A stretch of 64,000 nt of DNA from Glaciihabitans sp. dw_435 (lineage in GTDB: Bacteria > Actinomycetota > Actinomycetes > Actinomycetales > Microbacteriaceae), in NCBI RefSeq assembly GCF_018449675.1, contig NZ_JAAVUZ010000001.1, forward strand, positions 248,001 to 312,000. Reading direction: 5' to 3'. Within the stretch, counting starts at the first letter, position 1. Each line of letters begins with the position of its first letter. Below are positions 1-8,638 of this stretch, piece after piece. Below the pieces are notes generated by a model, which made no database searches, had not been told where the DNA came from, and saw only the letters and a program-made list of their open reading frames with translations. The translations under genes were made by a program, and so were the position numbers.

Positions 1-165
1 GATCGTCGCCGTCTGTTGTGACAACGCAATTTTCTGGGTCAGCCGGTTGACGATCGACACCACCGAGTAAGCGGCAGAGGCGCCCAAGGAGAGGCCGAGC
101 ACCAGGAGGATCTCGGTCGTCAGGCGCTTTCTGCTCACTCCCAGCCGCGCGTCAGGGAAATTCAC
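1..165 (-). CDS. CPBP-family intramembrane protease, N-terminal fragment
   Basis: The reverse strand opens with GTG at 165 and stays open for 55 codons to the window edge, so only the N-terminus is present. The peptide has a short basic leader, then a hydrophobic segment around residues 20-38 (ILLVLGLSLGASAAYSVV), then SIVNRLT and a QQTAT motif. This resembles the start of actinobacterial CPBP-family (CAAX protease-like) membrane proteins. The catalytic glutamate region lies outside the window and cannot be checked. A second GTG at 138 is an alternative start; neither has a clear Shine-Dalgarno site. Family assignment rests on recalled resemblance only. Confidence 0.5.
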   Translation of the reverse strand, partial: MNFPDARLGVSRKRLTTEILLVLGLSLGASAAYSVVSIVNRLTQKIALSQQTATI

Positions 166-468
166 GCGCGAAGCGCTCTGTCGGTTGTCCACACCCGCAA
201 TTGGTACACAGGTTCGATGTTATGGGGCTGTGAGTGGCGATTCCCAGCATCGGCCCGGTGCGAGTGCAACATTTCTGCGTATACGACCATTTGTATAACG
301 TTTGTTTGCATCCGGCGCAACGATCCCCCGACTGCGTTACCGCTGTGTAACGTTTAGTGCGACAGTTTGGCCGGGAGCATGACCCCTGCTTAGGGTTCTT
401 GTTATTCGGCGCGGCAGTTCGCGAGGTTTCGCGCTGCCGTCTGCACACACCTTTGCACAGGAGGAAAA
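166..468. promoter_or_regulatory. Divergent intergenic region upstream of the peptide importer
   Basis: About 300 bases without a gene separate the leftward CPBP fragment from the rightward importer operon. It is AT-richer than its surroundings. The octamer TAACGTTT occurs twice in direct orientation (296-303 and 348-355), 52 bases apart, each followed by a GT-containing tail. Nearer the gene, CGGCAG at 412-417 pairs with CTGCCG at 434-439 around an inner CGCG/CGCG pairing, giving a leader hairpin about 20 bases before the ribosome-binding site at 459-464. A regulator site and an mRNA structure are possible; neither has a recognised identity. No -35/-10 pair stands out. Confidence 0.35.
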
Positions 469-2091
469 TTGAAACTCAACAGAATCGGCGTAGCGTTCGC
501 CGGTCTCGGCATCGCGACAGCGCTGGTGCTGACCGGTTGCTCAACCAGCGGGAGCACCACCCCGTCGGCTACGGCATCCGCTAACGCCACGGCCATCATC
601 ACGGCAAACGGCTCAGAGCCCGCGAACCCGCTGATCCCGACCAACACCAACGAAACCGGTGGCGGCAAGATCACGGACAACATCTTCGCTGGCCTGGTCT
701 ACTACAAGGCCGATGGCTCTTCCGCCAACGACGTTGCAGATTCCATCACCACGACGGACGCTCAGAACTACACGATCAAGATCAAGTCTGGTCTGAAGTT
801 CACCAACGACGAGCCCGTCACCTCCAGCTCCTTCGTTGACGCATGGCAGTACGGCGCCCTGCTCAGCAACAAGCAGCTCAACAGCTACTTCTTCGAGTCC
901 ATCGAGGGCTTCAGCTATGACAAGGACAGCCCCCTCACGGGACTGAAGGTCGTCGACGACACCACCTTCACCGTCAAGCTCAAGGACAAGGAAGCGGACT
1001 TCCCGCTGCGCCTCGGCTACACGGCATTCATGCCGCTGCCGGCCTCCGCATTCAAGGACATGAAGGCCTTCGGCGCAGCGCCGATCGGTAACGGTCCGTA
1101 CATGCTTCCCGATGCTGCCTCATGGGAGCACAACGTGAAGATCTCCCTCGTCACGAACCCCGACTACGACGGCCCCCGCAAGCCGAAGAACGGTGGCTTG
1201 ACCATCATCTTCTTCGCGACCGAGGACGCTGCGTACGCCGAGGCTCAGGGTGGAACGCTTGACGTTCTCGACTCCGTCCCGAGCGCACAGCTCGCGAACT
1301 ACCAGACGGACTTCCCGGACAGCTTCGTCAACCAGCCGGCCGCGATCTTCCAGTCGTTCACGATCCCGGCCAACGCCGCGCACTTCACCGGCGCTGAGGG
1401 CAAGCTGCGTCGTGCCGCTATCTCCGAGGCAATCAACCGCGACCAGATCACCAAGGTTGTCTTCCAGAGCACCCGTACGCCGGCCACCGACTTCACGTCG
1501 CCGGTCATCGACGGTTACTCGAAGTCCCTCGAGGGTTCTGACGTGCTGAAGTTCAACGCCGATGACGCCAAGGCGAAGTGGGCCGAGGCCGACGCTATCT
1601 CGCCGTGGACCGGCAAGTTCCAGATCGCATACAACGCTGACGGTGGCCACCAGCCCTGGGTTGACGCTGTAACCAACTCGATCAAGAACACGCTTGGCAT
1701 CGACTCCTCGGGTGCTCCGTACCCGACGTTCGCCCAGTTCCGCACCGTCATCACCGACCGCACCATCAAGACCGCGTTCCGCACCGGATGGCAGGCCGAC
1801 TACCCGGCTCTGTACAACTTCCTCGGACCGCTCTATGGCACGGGAGCCGGCTCGAACGATGGTGACTACACCAGCGCCGAGTTCGACGGTCTGCTGAAGC
1901 AGGGCCAGGCACAGACGGACGTCTCCAAGGCGAACGAGTTCTTCCAGCAGGCACAGGAGCTCCTGTTCAAGGACCTCCCCGCCATCCCGCTGTGGTACTC
2001 CAACGTCACGGGTGTCTTCAACAAGGACGTCTCTGGCGTCCAGTTCGGTTGGAACTCGGTTCCGATCTACTACGAAATGACCAAGGCGTAA
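469..2091 (+). CDS. dppA: Peptide ABC transporter substrate-binding lipoprotein
   Basis: This is the extracytoplasmic receptor of the importer encoded by the following genes; it binds oligopeptides or dipeptides and delivers them to the membrane permeases. The start is TTG, preceded by a perfect AGGAGG at 459-464. The product is 540 residues with a lipoprotein signal (hydrophobic VAFAGLGIATALVLTGC, lipobox LTGC with Cys near residue 24), then a low-complexity Ser/Thr/Ala linker. The body has the layout of SBP_bac_5 proteins: the GGGKITDNIFAGLVYY region, a central GNGPYML motif and the C-terminal LFKDLPAIPLWY. Length is typical. The ligand cannot be told from sequence, so the dpp name is by class only. 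Confidence 0.85.
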   Translation: MKLNRIGVAFAGLGIATALVLTGCSTSGSTTPSATASANATAIITANGSEPANPLIPTNTNETGGGKITDNIFAGLVYYKADGSSANDVADSITTTDAQNYTIKIKSGLKFTNDEPVTSSSFVDAWQYGALLSNKQLNSYFFESIEGFSYDKDSPLTGLKVVDDTTFTVKLKDKEADFPLRLGYTAFMPLPASAFKDMKAFGAAPIGNGPYMLPDAASWEHNVKISLVTNPDYDGPRKPKNGGLTIIFFATEDAAYAEAQGGTLDVLDSVPSAQLANYQTDFPDSFVNQPAAIFQSFTIPANAAHFTGAEGKLRRAAISEAINRDQITKVVFQSTRTPATDFTSPVIDGYSKSLEGSDVLKFNADDAKAKWAEADAISPWTGKFQIAYNADGGHQPWVDAVTNSIKNTLGIDSSGAPYPTFAQFRTVITDRTIKTAFRTGWQADYPALYNFLGPLYGTGAGSNDGDYTSAEFDGLLKQGQAQTDVSKANEFFQQAQELLFKDLPAIPLWYSNVTGVFNKDVSGVQFGWNSVPIYYEMTKA

Positions 2092-2102
2092 ATCCTTGAT
2101 CT

Positions 2103-2159
2103 GACCGTCATCTGACGGTCGACCTGTGGGGCGGTGGCTCAGAGCCCCCGCCCCACAGG
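2103..2159 (+). terminator. Two tandem hairpins after the binding-protein gene
   Basis: The first is a 7-bp stem, GACCGTC (2103-2109) with GACGGTC (2114-2120). The second is a perfect 12-bp stem, CCTGTGGGGCGG (2123-2134) with CCGCCCCACAGG (2148-2159). No uridine tract follows. Between a binding-protein gene and its permeases, such structures usually act as partial terminators or 3' mRNA stabilisers, giving more receptor than permease. That role is inferred here. Confidence 0.6.
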
Positions 2160-2282
2160 CGTATTCTTGCTCGAATGGCTCGGAGACAACAGCGTCTTCG
2201 GGTCTATTTGTCCGACACCCCGTAACAGTAAGGTCACAACCTCAGTTATGTGCACGCTCGCGAAATCCGGAGACTAGACGCC

Positions 2283-3212
2283 ATGGTCTGGTACATCCTC
2301 CGGCGCCTCCTGCAGCTAATCCCCGTCTTCTTCGGGGCAACGCTGCTCATCTACTTCATGGTCTTCGCGTTGCCGGGAGACCCCATCGCCGCCCTCGGCG
2401 GCGACCGCGGGCTCAGCCCCGCTCTCGCAGATCAGCTGCGAGCCCAGTACCACCTGGACCAGCCGTTCATCGTGCAGTACTTCATCTACCTCGGTGGAAT
2501 CTTCACCGGCAACCTCGGGACGTCGTTCTCCGGGCAGCCTGTCTCCCAGATCCTGGCTGCCACCTTCCCCGTGACACTGCGACTGACGATCCTCGCGGTC
2601 ATCATCGAATCGATCGCCGGTATCCTTATCGGCCTCGTCAGCGGACTGCGCAAGGGCAAGCTGTTCGACGCGAGCGCCCTTGTCGTCAGCCTCCTGCTGA
2701 TCTCGATCCCGATCTTCGTTATCGGCTTCGTCTCGCAGTTCATCTTCGGCATTCAGCTCAAATGGGTGAACCCCACCGTCGGCGACGGAGCACCGTGGAA
2801 GGACCTGATCCTTCCCGCGTTCGTTCTCGCGAGCATCAGCTTCGCGTACATCGTTCGCCTCACGCGCAGCTCGGTGATCGAGAACCTCAACGAGGACTAC
2901 GTGCGCACGGCCACGGCCAAGGGATTGGGTCGCCGCCGGGTCATCCGCGTCCACATCCTGCGCAACTCGATGATTCCCGTTGTCACGTACATCGGAACCG
3001 ACTTTGGAACGTTGATCGTCGGTGCGACCGTGACCGAGGGTATTTTCAACGTGCCCGGTGTTGGCCGCACGCTGTACCAGGCGATCATCCGCGGTGAGGG
3101 TCCGACCGTCGTGTCGTTCGTCACCGTGATGGTCATCATCTACGTCGTGTTCAACCTCCTGATCGACCTCCTGTACGGACTGCTTGACCCAAGGATTCGC
3201 TATGCCAAGTAA
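2283..3212 (+). CDS. dppB: Peptide ABC transporter permease, DppB type
   Basis: This is an inner-membrane permease of the peptide importer, 309 residues. I chose ATG at 2283 because it gives the standard DppB N-terminus (MVWYILRRLLQLIPVFFGATLLIYFM) and has a GGAGA site about 9 bases upstream. The hallmarks are the GDP motif after the first helix (ALPGDPIAAL), about six hydrophobic segments, and the cytoplasmic EAA loop (YVRTATAKGLGRRRVIRVH) that docks on the ATPase. It overlaps the next permease gene by 11 bases, which implies translational coupling. Confidence 0.9.
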   Translation: MVWYILRRLLQLIPVFFGATLLIYFMVFALPGDPIAALGGDRGLSPALADQLRAQYHLDQPFIVQYFIYLGGIFTGNLGTSFSGQPVSQILAATFPVTLRLTILAVIIESIAGILIGLVSGLRKGKLFDASALVVSLLLISIPIFVIGFVSQFIFGIQLKWVNPTVGDGAPWKDLILPAFVLASISFAYIVRLTRSSVIENLNEDYVRTATAKGLGRRRVIRVHILRNSMIPVVTYIGTDFGTLIVGATVTEGIFNVPGVGRTLYQAIIRGEGPTVVSFVTVMVIIYVVFNLLIDLLYGLLDPRIRYAK

Positions 3213-4152
3213 CACTCCACTGTCGCCGACGCACTTCGTCGCGCCGCTCGACGAGACTCCTCTCGTTGCTGTCGACAAGGTGTCCATCTCCGAGCGCAAG
3301 AGCAACCTCTACCTGGATGCCTGGCGCGATGTTCGGGGCCGGGTGCTGTTCTACGTGGCAGGCGCGGTGATCATCCTGATCCTCGTTGTCGCCTTGTTCC
3401 CGTCGCTGTTCACCTCGATCGACCCGAAGTACTGCAACCTCGACCTCAGCAACGCGGGTCCCGGGGCTGGACACCTCTTGGGCTCGACCTTCCAGGGCTG
3501 TGACATCTACTCGCGCATCATCTACGGCGCGGGCACGTCGCTCTCGGTCGGCTTCATCGTGACGGTGCTTGTCACCATCATCGGTGTCGTCATTGGTGCA
3601 GTCGCTGGCTTCTACGGCGGATGGGTCGACGCGGTTCTTTCCCGCATCGGTGACATCTTCTTCTCGATCCCGTACATCCTCGCCGCGGTCGTCATCATGT
3701 CGCTCTTCGCTGCGTACAGGAACGTCTGGACGCTGTCGCTCGCCATCGGAATCTTCGCTTGGCCGAGCGTCGCGCGAATTCTCCGCGGTCAGATCCTCTC
3801 GGTGAAGAACGCCGACTACGTGACATCCGCCACCGCACTCGGCGTCTCGCGTTTCAAGATCCTGGTCAAGCACGTCCTGCCGAACTCCGTTGCCCCGGTC
3901 ATCGTCATCACCACGATCGGCCTCGCCGGCGCCATCGTCGCGGAATCTACGCTGTCGTTCCTCGGTGTTGGTCTTGGCAGTGACTCCATCTCCTGGGGTA
4001 ACGAAATCAGCAACGCACAGACCCAGCTCCGCACCGACCCCAGCAACCTGATCTACCCGTCGATCGCTCTGTCGATCACGGTGCTGGCGTTCATTCTGAT
4101 GGGCGAAGTCGTTCGCGACGCCCTCGACCCGAAGGCGAGGGCCCGTCGATGA
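3202..4152 (+). CDS. dppC: Peptide ABC transporter permease, DppC type
   Basis: This is the second membrane subunit of the importer, 316 residues from ATG at 3202, with AAGGAT a few bases before it. The N-terminus is a long cytoplasmic extension, followed by the usual first helix (VAGAVIILILVVALFPSLF). A periplasmic stretch carries the LLGST-F-GCDIYSRIIYGAGTSL signature of DppC proteins. Five further hydrophobic segments and an EAA loop (YVTSATALGVSRFKILVKHVLPN) follow. It overlaps dppB by 11 bases and the ATPase gene by 4 (ATGA), so the three cistrons are coupled. Confidence 0.9.
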   Translation: MPSNTPLSPTHFVAPLDETPLVAVDKVSISERKSNLYLDAWRDVRGRVLFYVAGAVIILILVVALFPSLFTSIDPKYCNLDLSNAGPGAGHLLGSTFQGCDIYSRIIYGAGTSLSVGFIVTVLVTIIGVVIGAVAGFYGGWVDAVLSRIGDIFFSIPYILAAVVIMSLFAAYRNVWTLSLAIGIFAWPSVARILRGQILSVKNADYVTSATALGVSRFKILVKHVLPNSVAPVIVITTIGLAGAIVAESTLSFLGVGLGSDSISWGNEISNAQTQLRTDPSNLIYPSIALSITVLAFILMGEVVRDALDPKARARR

Positions 4153-5912
4153 GCGACACCTCAGCACGCGCAACCATCTCCGGCTCGAGCCTCGCGGCAA
4201 CACCGCTGCTCGAAATCTCCAACCTCAACGTCGGATTCACGACCCAGCGCGGCGTTGTGCCCGCCGTCAACGGCGTCAACTTCACGATCATGCCGGGTGA
4301 GACCGTCGCGATCGTGGGGGAGTCGGGTTCCGGCAAGTCCACCACCGCGCACGCCATCATCGGTCTGCTTCCGGGCACCGGTAAGGTCACCGGCGGACAG
4401 ATCCTGTTCGACGGCATCGACCTCGCCACCGCCACCGAAAAGAAGCTCGAAGAGGTCCGCGGAAACCTGATCGGCTTCGTGCCGCAGGACCCGATGTCGA
4501 ACCTTAATCCGGTGCTGAACATCGGCTTCCAGGTGCAGGAGACTCTTGTTGCCAACGGCAAGGCGACCCGGGGAAAGGACGCGAAGGCCAAGGCCATCAC
4601 CGTCCTGCAGCAGGCGGGACTCGGCGACGCCGAGCACCGGCTTCGCCAGTACCCCCACCAGTTCTCGGGCGGTATGCGCCAGCGCGTACTCATCGGAATC
4701 GGCCTGTCGTCGACCCCGAAGCTGCTGATTGCCGACGAGCCGACCTCGGCCCTCGATGTCACCGTGCAGCGCACGATCCTCGATCACCTCGCTGGTCTGA
4801 CCCGCGAGGCCGGCACCGCCGTTCTCTTCATCACTCACGACCTGGGTCTCGCCGCCGAGCGCGCCGAGAAGCTCATCGTGATGTACAAGGGAAAGATCGT
4901 CGAGTCCGGTCCGTCGGTCGAGATTCTGCAGAACCCGCAGCACCCGTACACCCAGCGTCTTGTCGCCGCGGCCCCGAGCCTCGCATCGCGCCGCATCCAG
5001 AGTTCCAGCCGTCCGCTGGCAACACTCGACTACGTCGCGCCGTCCATTGCCGGTGACGTCGACCTGATCGCCACTGCCGAGGCGCACGCGGAGCACACAC
5101 CCGTGACCAAGACGCTGGTGCCGTCGATCGTGGTCAAGGATCTCACCAAGGTCTTCCAGATCAACACGGGCAAGCTCCAGCGTCAGCCGTTTACGGCCGT
5201 CGACCAGGTGTCGTTCACCATCGCCAAGGGAACTACGACCGCTCTGGTGGGGGAGTCGGGTTCCGGCAAGTCCACCGTCGCGCGACTGATCCTCAAGCTC
5301 GACGAGGCAACCTCTGGCTCGATCACGGTCGATGGAGAGGATGTCGCGAAGCTCAAGGGCCGCGAACTTCTCGCACTCCGTCGCCGGATGCAGCCGGTGT
5401 TCCAGGATCCGTTCGGTTCCCTCGACCCGCTGTACAACATCGGCTCCACCATTGCTGAGCCGCTGGTGACGCACAAGGTTGGCGGACGTAAGGAACAGCG
5501 GGCCCGCGTGCTCGAGCTGCTCGATCAGGTTGCTCTCCCGACGGCCCTCGCCGACCGGTACCCGAACGAGCTCTCCGGTGGTCAGCGTCAGCGTGTGGCC
5601 ATCGCGCGTGCACTCGCGCTCAAGCCCGACATCGTCATCCTCGACGAGGCAGTGTCTGCTCTCGACGTTCTGGTGCAGGCGCAGATTCTCGCGCTGCTGA
5701 GCGAATTGCAGTCCGAGCTCGACCTCACGTACCTCTTCATCACCCATGACCTGGCCGTCGTGCGACTCGTCGCCGACAACGTCTGCGTCATGCAGAAGGG
5801 CAAGATCGTGGAGGCTGCCGCAACCGACGAGGTCTTCGGTAACCCGAAGCAGGAGTACACCAAGGAGCTGCTCGCGGCCATCCCCGGTGCGGGAATTCAG
5901 CTCGCGGTCTAA
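4149..5912 (+). CDS. Fused dipeptide ABC transporter ATPases (DppD-DppF)
   Basis: One 587-residue polypeptide carries both nucleotide-binding domains that drive the importer. Domain 1 has Walker A GESGSGKST (residues 57-65), signature FSGGMRQRV and Walker B LLIADEPTSALD. Domain 2 has Walker A GESGSGKST near residue 367, signature LSGGQRQRV and Walker B IVILDEAVSALD, where the usual DEP is DEA. Each half ends in the oligopeptide-transporter C-terminal motif region (NPQHPYTQRL and NPKQEYTKEL). In many bacteria these are two genes; the fusion fixes their ratio at 1:1. The start overlaps the dppC stop as ATGA. Confidence 0.9.
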   Translation: MSDTSARATISGSSLAATPLLEISNLNVGFTTQRGVVPAVNGVNFTIMPGETVAIVGESGSGKSTTAHAIIGLLPGTGKVTGGQILFDGIDLATATEKKLEEVRGNLIGFVPQDPMSNLNPVLNIGFQVQETLVANGKATRGKDAKAKAITVLQQAGLGDAEHRLRQYPHQFSGGMRQRVLIGIGLSSTPKLLIADEPTSALDVTVQRTILDHLAGLTREAGTAVLFITHDLGLAAERAEKLIVMYKGKIVESGPSVEILQNPQHPYTQRLVAAAPSLASRRIQSSSRPLATLDYVAPSIAGDVDLIATAEAHAEHTPVTKTLVPSIVVKDLTKVFQINTGKLQRQPFTAVDQVSFTIAKGTTTALVGESGSGKSTVARLILKLDEATSGSITVDGEDVAKLKGRELLALRRRMQPVFQDPFGSLDPLYNIGSTIAEPLVTHKVGGRKEQRARVLELLDQVALPTALADRYPNELSGGQRQRVAIARALALKPDIVILDEAVSALDVLVQAQILALLSELQSELDLTYLFITHDLAVVRLVADNVCVMQKGKIVEAAATDEVFGNPKQEYTKELLAAIPGAGIQLAV

Positions 5913-5932
5913 CCGTTATACCTGTCAGCGTG

Positions 5933-5965
5933 GTCCAAATGGGTCGGAAATCGGCCCATTTGGAC
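5933..5965 (+). terminator. Hairpin after the importer operon
   Basis: GTCCAAATGGG (5933-5943) pairs perfectly with CCCATTTGGAC (5955-5965) over an 11-base loop, 20 bases after the ATPase stop codon. There is no T-run, as is common for actinobacterial terminators. A TAGACT hexamer at 5975-5980 just downstream could be a -10 element for typA, which would leave a 5' leader of about 130 bases. Confidence 0.6.
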
Positions 5966-6119
5966 ATCACGCGGTAGACTGGTCGTGTAGGGCACCGCAG
6001 GCGCATCCCTGCTAGCCCCAAAGACCCCCTCACATAGCGTTTGAACGCTGCCGTGCCGCTGCCTGAAAACCGCGCGGACGAGCAACGAACGACGCGCTCA
6101 TCACTCAAGGAATACACGT

Positions 6120-8039
6120 ATGGCTATCGCCACTCGCACCGACCTGCGCAACGTGGCTATCGTCGCGCACGTTGACCACGGAAAGACCACCCTCGTCGAC
6201 GCGATGCTTCGCCAGACGAACTCCTTCGAGGCGCACGCGCACCTCGAAGACCGCGCCATGGACTCCAACGAGCTCGAGCGCGAAAAGGGCATCACCATCC
6301 TCGCGAAGAACACCGCTGTGCTCTACAACGGTATTCACGCCGAGGAGAACAACGCCGGCGGCGCCATCACGATCAACGTGATTGACACCCCGGGCCACGC
6401 CGACTTCGGTGGCGAGGTTGAGCGCGGTCTGTCCATGGTCGACGGCGTCGTGCTGCTCGTTGACGCGTCGGAGGGCCCCCTGCCCCAGACCCGCTTCGTG
6501 CTCCGCAAGGCCCTCGAAGCCAAGCTCCCCGTCATCCTCCTCGTCAACAAGACCGACCGTCCCGATGCTCGCATCGACGAGGTCGTCGCCGAGAGCCAGG
6601 ACCTCCTGCTCGGACTCGCGTCCGACATGGCAGACGAGCACCCCGACCTCGACCTCGACGCGATCCTCGACGTTCCCGTCGTGTACGCGTCCGGCCGTAA
6701 CGGTGCCGCCAGCTGGAACAAGCCGGAAAACGGCGAGCTCCCCGACAACGAGGACCTCGAGCCGCTGTTCGACGCCATCCTCAAGCACGTGCCGGCGCCG
6801 TCGTACGACGACGAGCACCCCCTGCAGGCGCACGTCACCAACCTCGACGCGTCCCCGTTCCTCGGTCGCCTCGCCCTCCTCCGTGTCTTCAACGGCACGA
6901 TCAAGAAGGGCCAGACGGTCGCCTGGGTCAAGCACGACGGATCCGTTCAGAACGCCAAGGTCACCGAGCTGCTGATCACCAAGGCGCTCGACCGCTTCCC
7001 GACCGAGTCCGCTGGCCCCGGTGACATCGTCGCCGTCGCCGGTTTCGAGGACATCACCATCGGTGAGACCCTCGCGGACCCGAACGACGTTCGCCCGTTG
7101 CCGACCATCACGGTCGACGACCCGGCCATCTCGATGACCATCGGAACGAACACCTCGCCGATCATCGGCAAGATCAAGGGCCACAAGCTCACCGCCCGCA
7201 TGGTGAAGGACCGCCTCGAGCGCGAGCTCGTCGGTAACGTCTCCATCAAGATGGTCGACATCGGACGCCCCGACGCCTGGGAGATCCAGGGCCGTGGAGA
7301 GCTTGCTCTCGCGATCCTCGTCGAGCAGATGCGTCGTGAGGGCTTCGAGCTCACCGTTGGCAAGCCGCAGGTAGTTGTGCGCCAGGTCAACGGCAAGGTT
7401 CACGAGCCCTACGAGCACCTCACCATTGACGCTCCGGACGAGTACCTCGGTGGAATCACGCAGCTCCTCGCAGCCCGTAAGGGTCGCATGGAGGGCATGA
7501 GCAACCACGGCACCGGATGGGTGCGCATGGAGTTCATCGTGCCGTCCCGTGGGCTCATCGGTTTCCGCACCGAGTTCCTCACGATCACGCGTGGTGCCGG
7601 TATCGCCAACGCCGTCAGCCACGGCTACGAGGCGTGGGCCGGAGACATCCAGACCCGCACCAACGGTTCCATTGTCGCTGACCGCGCCGGTGTTGCCACC
7701 CCGTTCGCGATGGTCGCACTCCAGGAGCGCATGTCGTTCTTCGTGCAGCCCACGCAGGAGGTGTACGAAGGCATGGTTGTCGGCGAGAACTCGCGCGCTG
7801 ACGACATGGACGTCAACATCACTAAGGAAAAGCAGCTCACCAACATGCGCCAGTCGACCTCGGACTCGTTCGAGCGTATGACTCCGTCGCGCACGCTGAC
7901 GCTGGAAGAGTGCCTCGAGTTCGCCCGCGAGGACGAGTGCGTCGAGGTCACGCCCGAGTTCGTGCGTATCCGCAAGGTCGAGCTGGCAGCAGCCGACCGT
8001 GCACGCCGCGTCTCGCGTCTCAAGAAGCAGAACGCGTAA
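6120..8039 (+). CDS. typA: Ribosome-associated GTPase TypA/BipA
   Basis: This translational GTPase of the elongation-factor family binds the ribosome and matters for assembly and growth under stress or cold. The 639-residue product has G1 AHVDHGKT near the N-terminus, the G2 region EREKGITI, G3 [14 protein letters not shown] and G4 [12 protein letters not shown]-like domains III and V and the BipA-specific C-terminal domain ([14 protein letters not shown] onward) follow. The ATG is preceded by AAGGA at 6108-6112. Length and domain order are complete. Confidence 0.97.
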   Translation: MAIATRTDLRNVAIVAHVDHGKTTLVDAMLRQTNSFEAHAHLEDRAMDSNELEREKGITILAKNTAVLYNGIHAEENNAGGAITINVIDTPGHADFGGEVERGLSMVDGVVLLVDASEGPLPQTRFVLRKALEAKLPVILLVNKTDRPDARIDEVVAESQDLLLGLASDMADEHPDLDLDAILDVPVVYASGRNGAASWNKPENGELPDNEDLEPLFDAILKHVPAPSYDDEHPLQAHVTNLDASPFLGRLALLRVFNGTIKKGQTVAWVKHDGSVQNAKVTELLITKALDRFPTESAGPGDIVAVAGFEDITIGETLADPNDVRPLPTITVDDPAISMTIGTNTSPIIGKIKGHKLTARMVKDRLERELVGNVSIKMVDIGRPDAWEIQGRGELALAILVEQMRREGFELTVGKPQVVVRQVNGKVHEPYEHLTIDAPDEYLGGITQLLAARKGRMEGMSNHGTGWVRMEFIVPSRGLIGFRTEFLTITRGAGIANAVSHGYEAWAGDIQTRTNGSIVADRAGVATPFAMVALQERMSFFVQPTQEVYEGMVVGENSRADDMDVNITKEKQLTNMRQSTSDSFERMTPSRTLTLEECLEFAREDECVEVTPEFVRIRKVELAAADRARRVSRLKKQNA

Positions 8040-8053
8040 CCCTTCTCCACCCG

Positions 8054-8105
8054 AACGGCCACACCCGGCCCGGCGCTTCGGCGCCGGGGTCCGCGTGTGG
8101 CCGTT
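8054..8105 (+). terminator. Terminator hairpin after typA
   Basis: AACGGCCACAC (8054-8064) pairs with GTGTGGCCGTT (8095-8105). Inside it a second stem CCGGCGC-TTCG-GCGCCGG is closed by a UUCG-type tetraloop. The long GC-rich stem 15 bases after the typA stop strongly suggests intrinsic termination. Confidence 0.8.
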
Positions 8106-8167
8106 CGTCGTTAAGCTCGGATGCATCCCACCGCACGACCGGCGGCCACACGCCGCCAGGAGACCCC

Positions 8168-8614
8168 ATGACCCGCTTCCGCACCCGCACGCTCATTCCG
8201 CTCACGCTGGGGCTCGCAGTGCTCACCCTGCCGCTGCTGGCCGGCTGTGCAAACAATCCCGTCACGGGATTTGTTCGGGATGTCACGGGCGGCACCGTCG
8301 ACGTCGGCGGAACGTCCGTTCCCCAGGACTTCCCCTCTGCCGTGCCGCTGTTCGACGGAACGGTGGTCTCCGGATCGGGGGTGGGCGGAGAGGGCGCAAA
8401 GGTCTGGAACGTCAGCGTTCGCGTGCCGACGGTGGATTCCGTCAACGACATCGCCTCGGCACTGACCGCCGCCGGCTTCAGCAACAAGTTCCAGGGTTCC
8501 GCCACGCCGGACGCGGCGACGCTCGTCTCCGATGCTCCCGCGTACTCTGTCGTCGTGAACGTGGTGCAGGACGACGGCGGATTCGTCGCCAACTACACCG
8601 TCACCAAGAAGTAG
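8168..8614 (+). CDS. Small predicted lipoprotein of unknown function
   Basis: The 148-residue product starts at ATG 8168 with AGGAGA at 8158-8163. Residues 1-27 form a lipoprotein signal: basic MTRFRTRT, a hydrophobic core and lipobox LLAGC. The mature part is about 120 residues, with a repeated VSGSGVGGEG / VWNVSVRVP pattern and an ANYTVTKK end. It looks like a small membrane-anchored beta-rich domain on the outer face. I do not recognise the family. It stands alone between the typA terminator and the convergent efeB gene. Confidence 0.75.
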   Translation: MTRFRTRTLIPLTLGLAVLTLPLLAGCANNPVTGFVRDVTGGTVDVGGTSVPQDFPSAVPLFDGTVVSGSGVGGEGAKVWNVSVRVPTVDSVNDIASALTAAGFSNKFQGSATPDAATLVSDAPAYSVVVNVVQDDGGFVANYTVTKK

Positions 8615-8638
8615 GCGAGCTGCAGCGCACGCGGCACA

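Noticed and set aside
152-448. A 98-codon minus-strand frame upstream of the importer
   Set aside because: It is Cys/Arg-rich without a pattern, overlaps the CPBP start out of frame and covers the likely regulatory region.
4315-5276. An identical 29-base sequence at 4315-4343 and 5248-5276
   Set aside because: It encodes the Walker A region in both halves of the fused ATPase. Shared protein motif and codon preference explain it; no mobile or recombination element is needed.
5966-6119. A riboswitch or other structured RNA in the typA leader
   Set aside because: Only one clear hairpin is present and it belongs to the preceding operon. I see no conserved riboswitch core here or elsewhere in the window.
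6105-8126. A long minus-strand frame opposite typA
   Set aside because: It is an antisense shadow; typA has all GTPase motifs. A similar shadow opposite the fused ATPase gene at 4161-5747 was rejected for the same reason.
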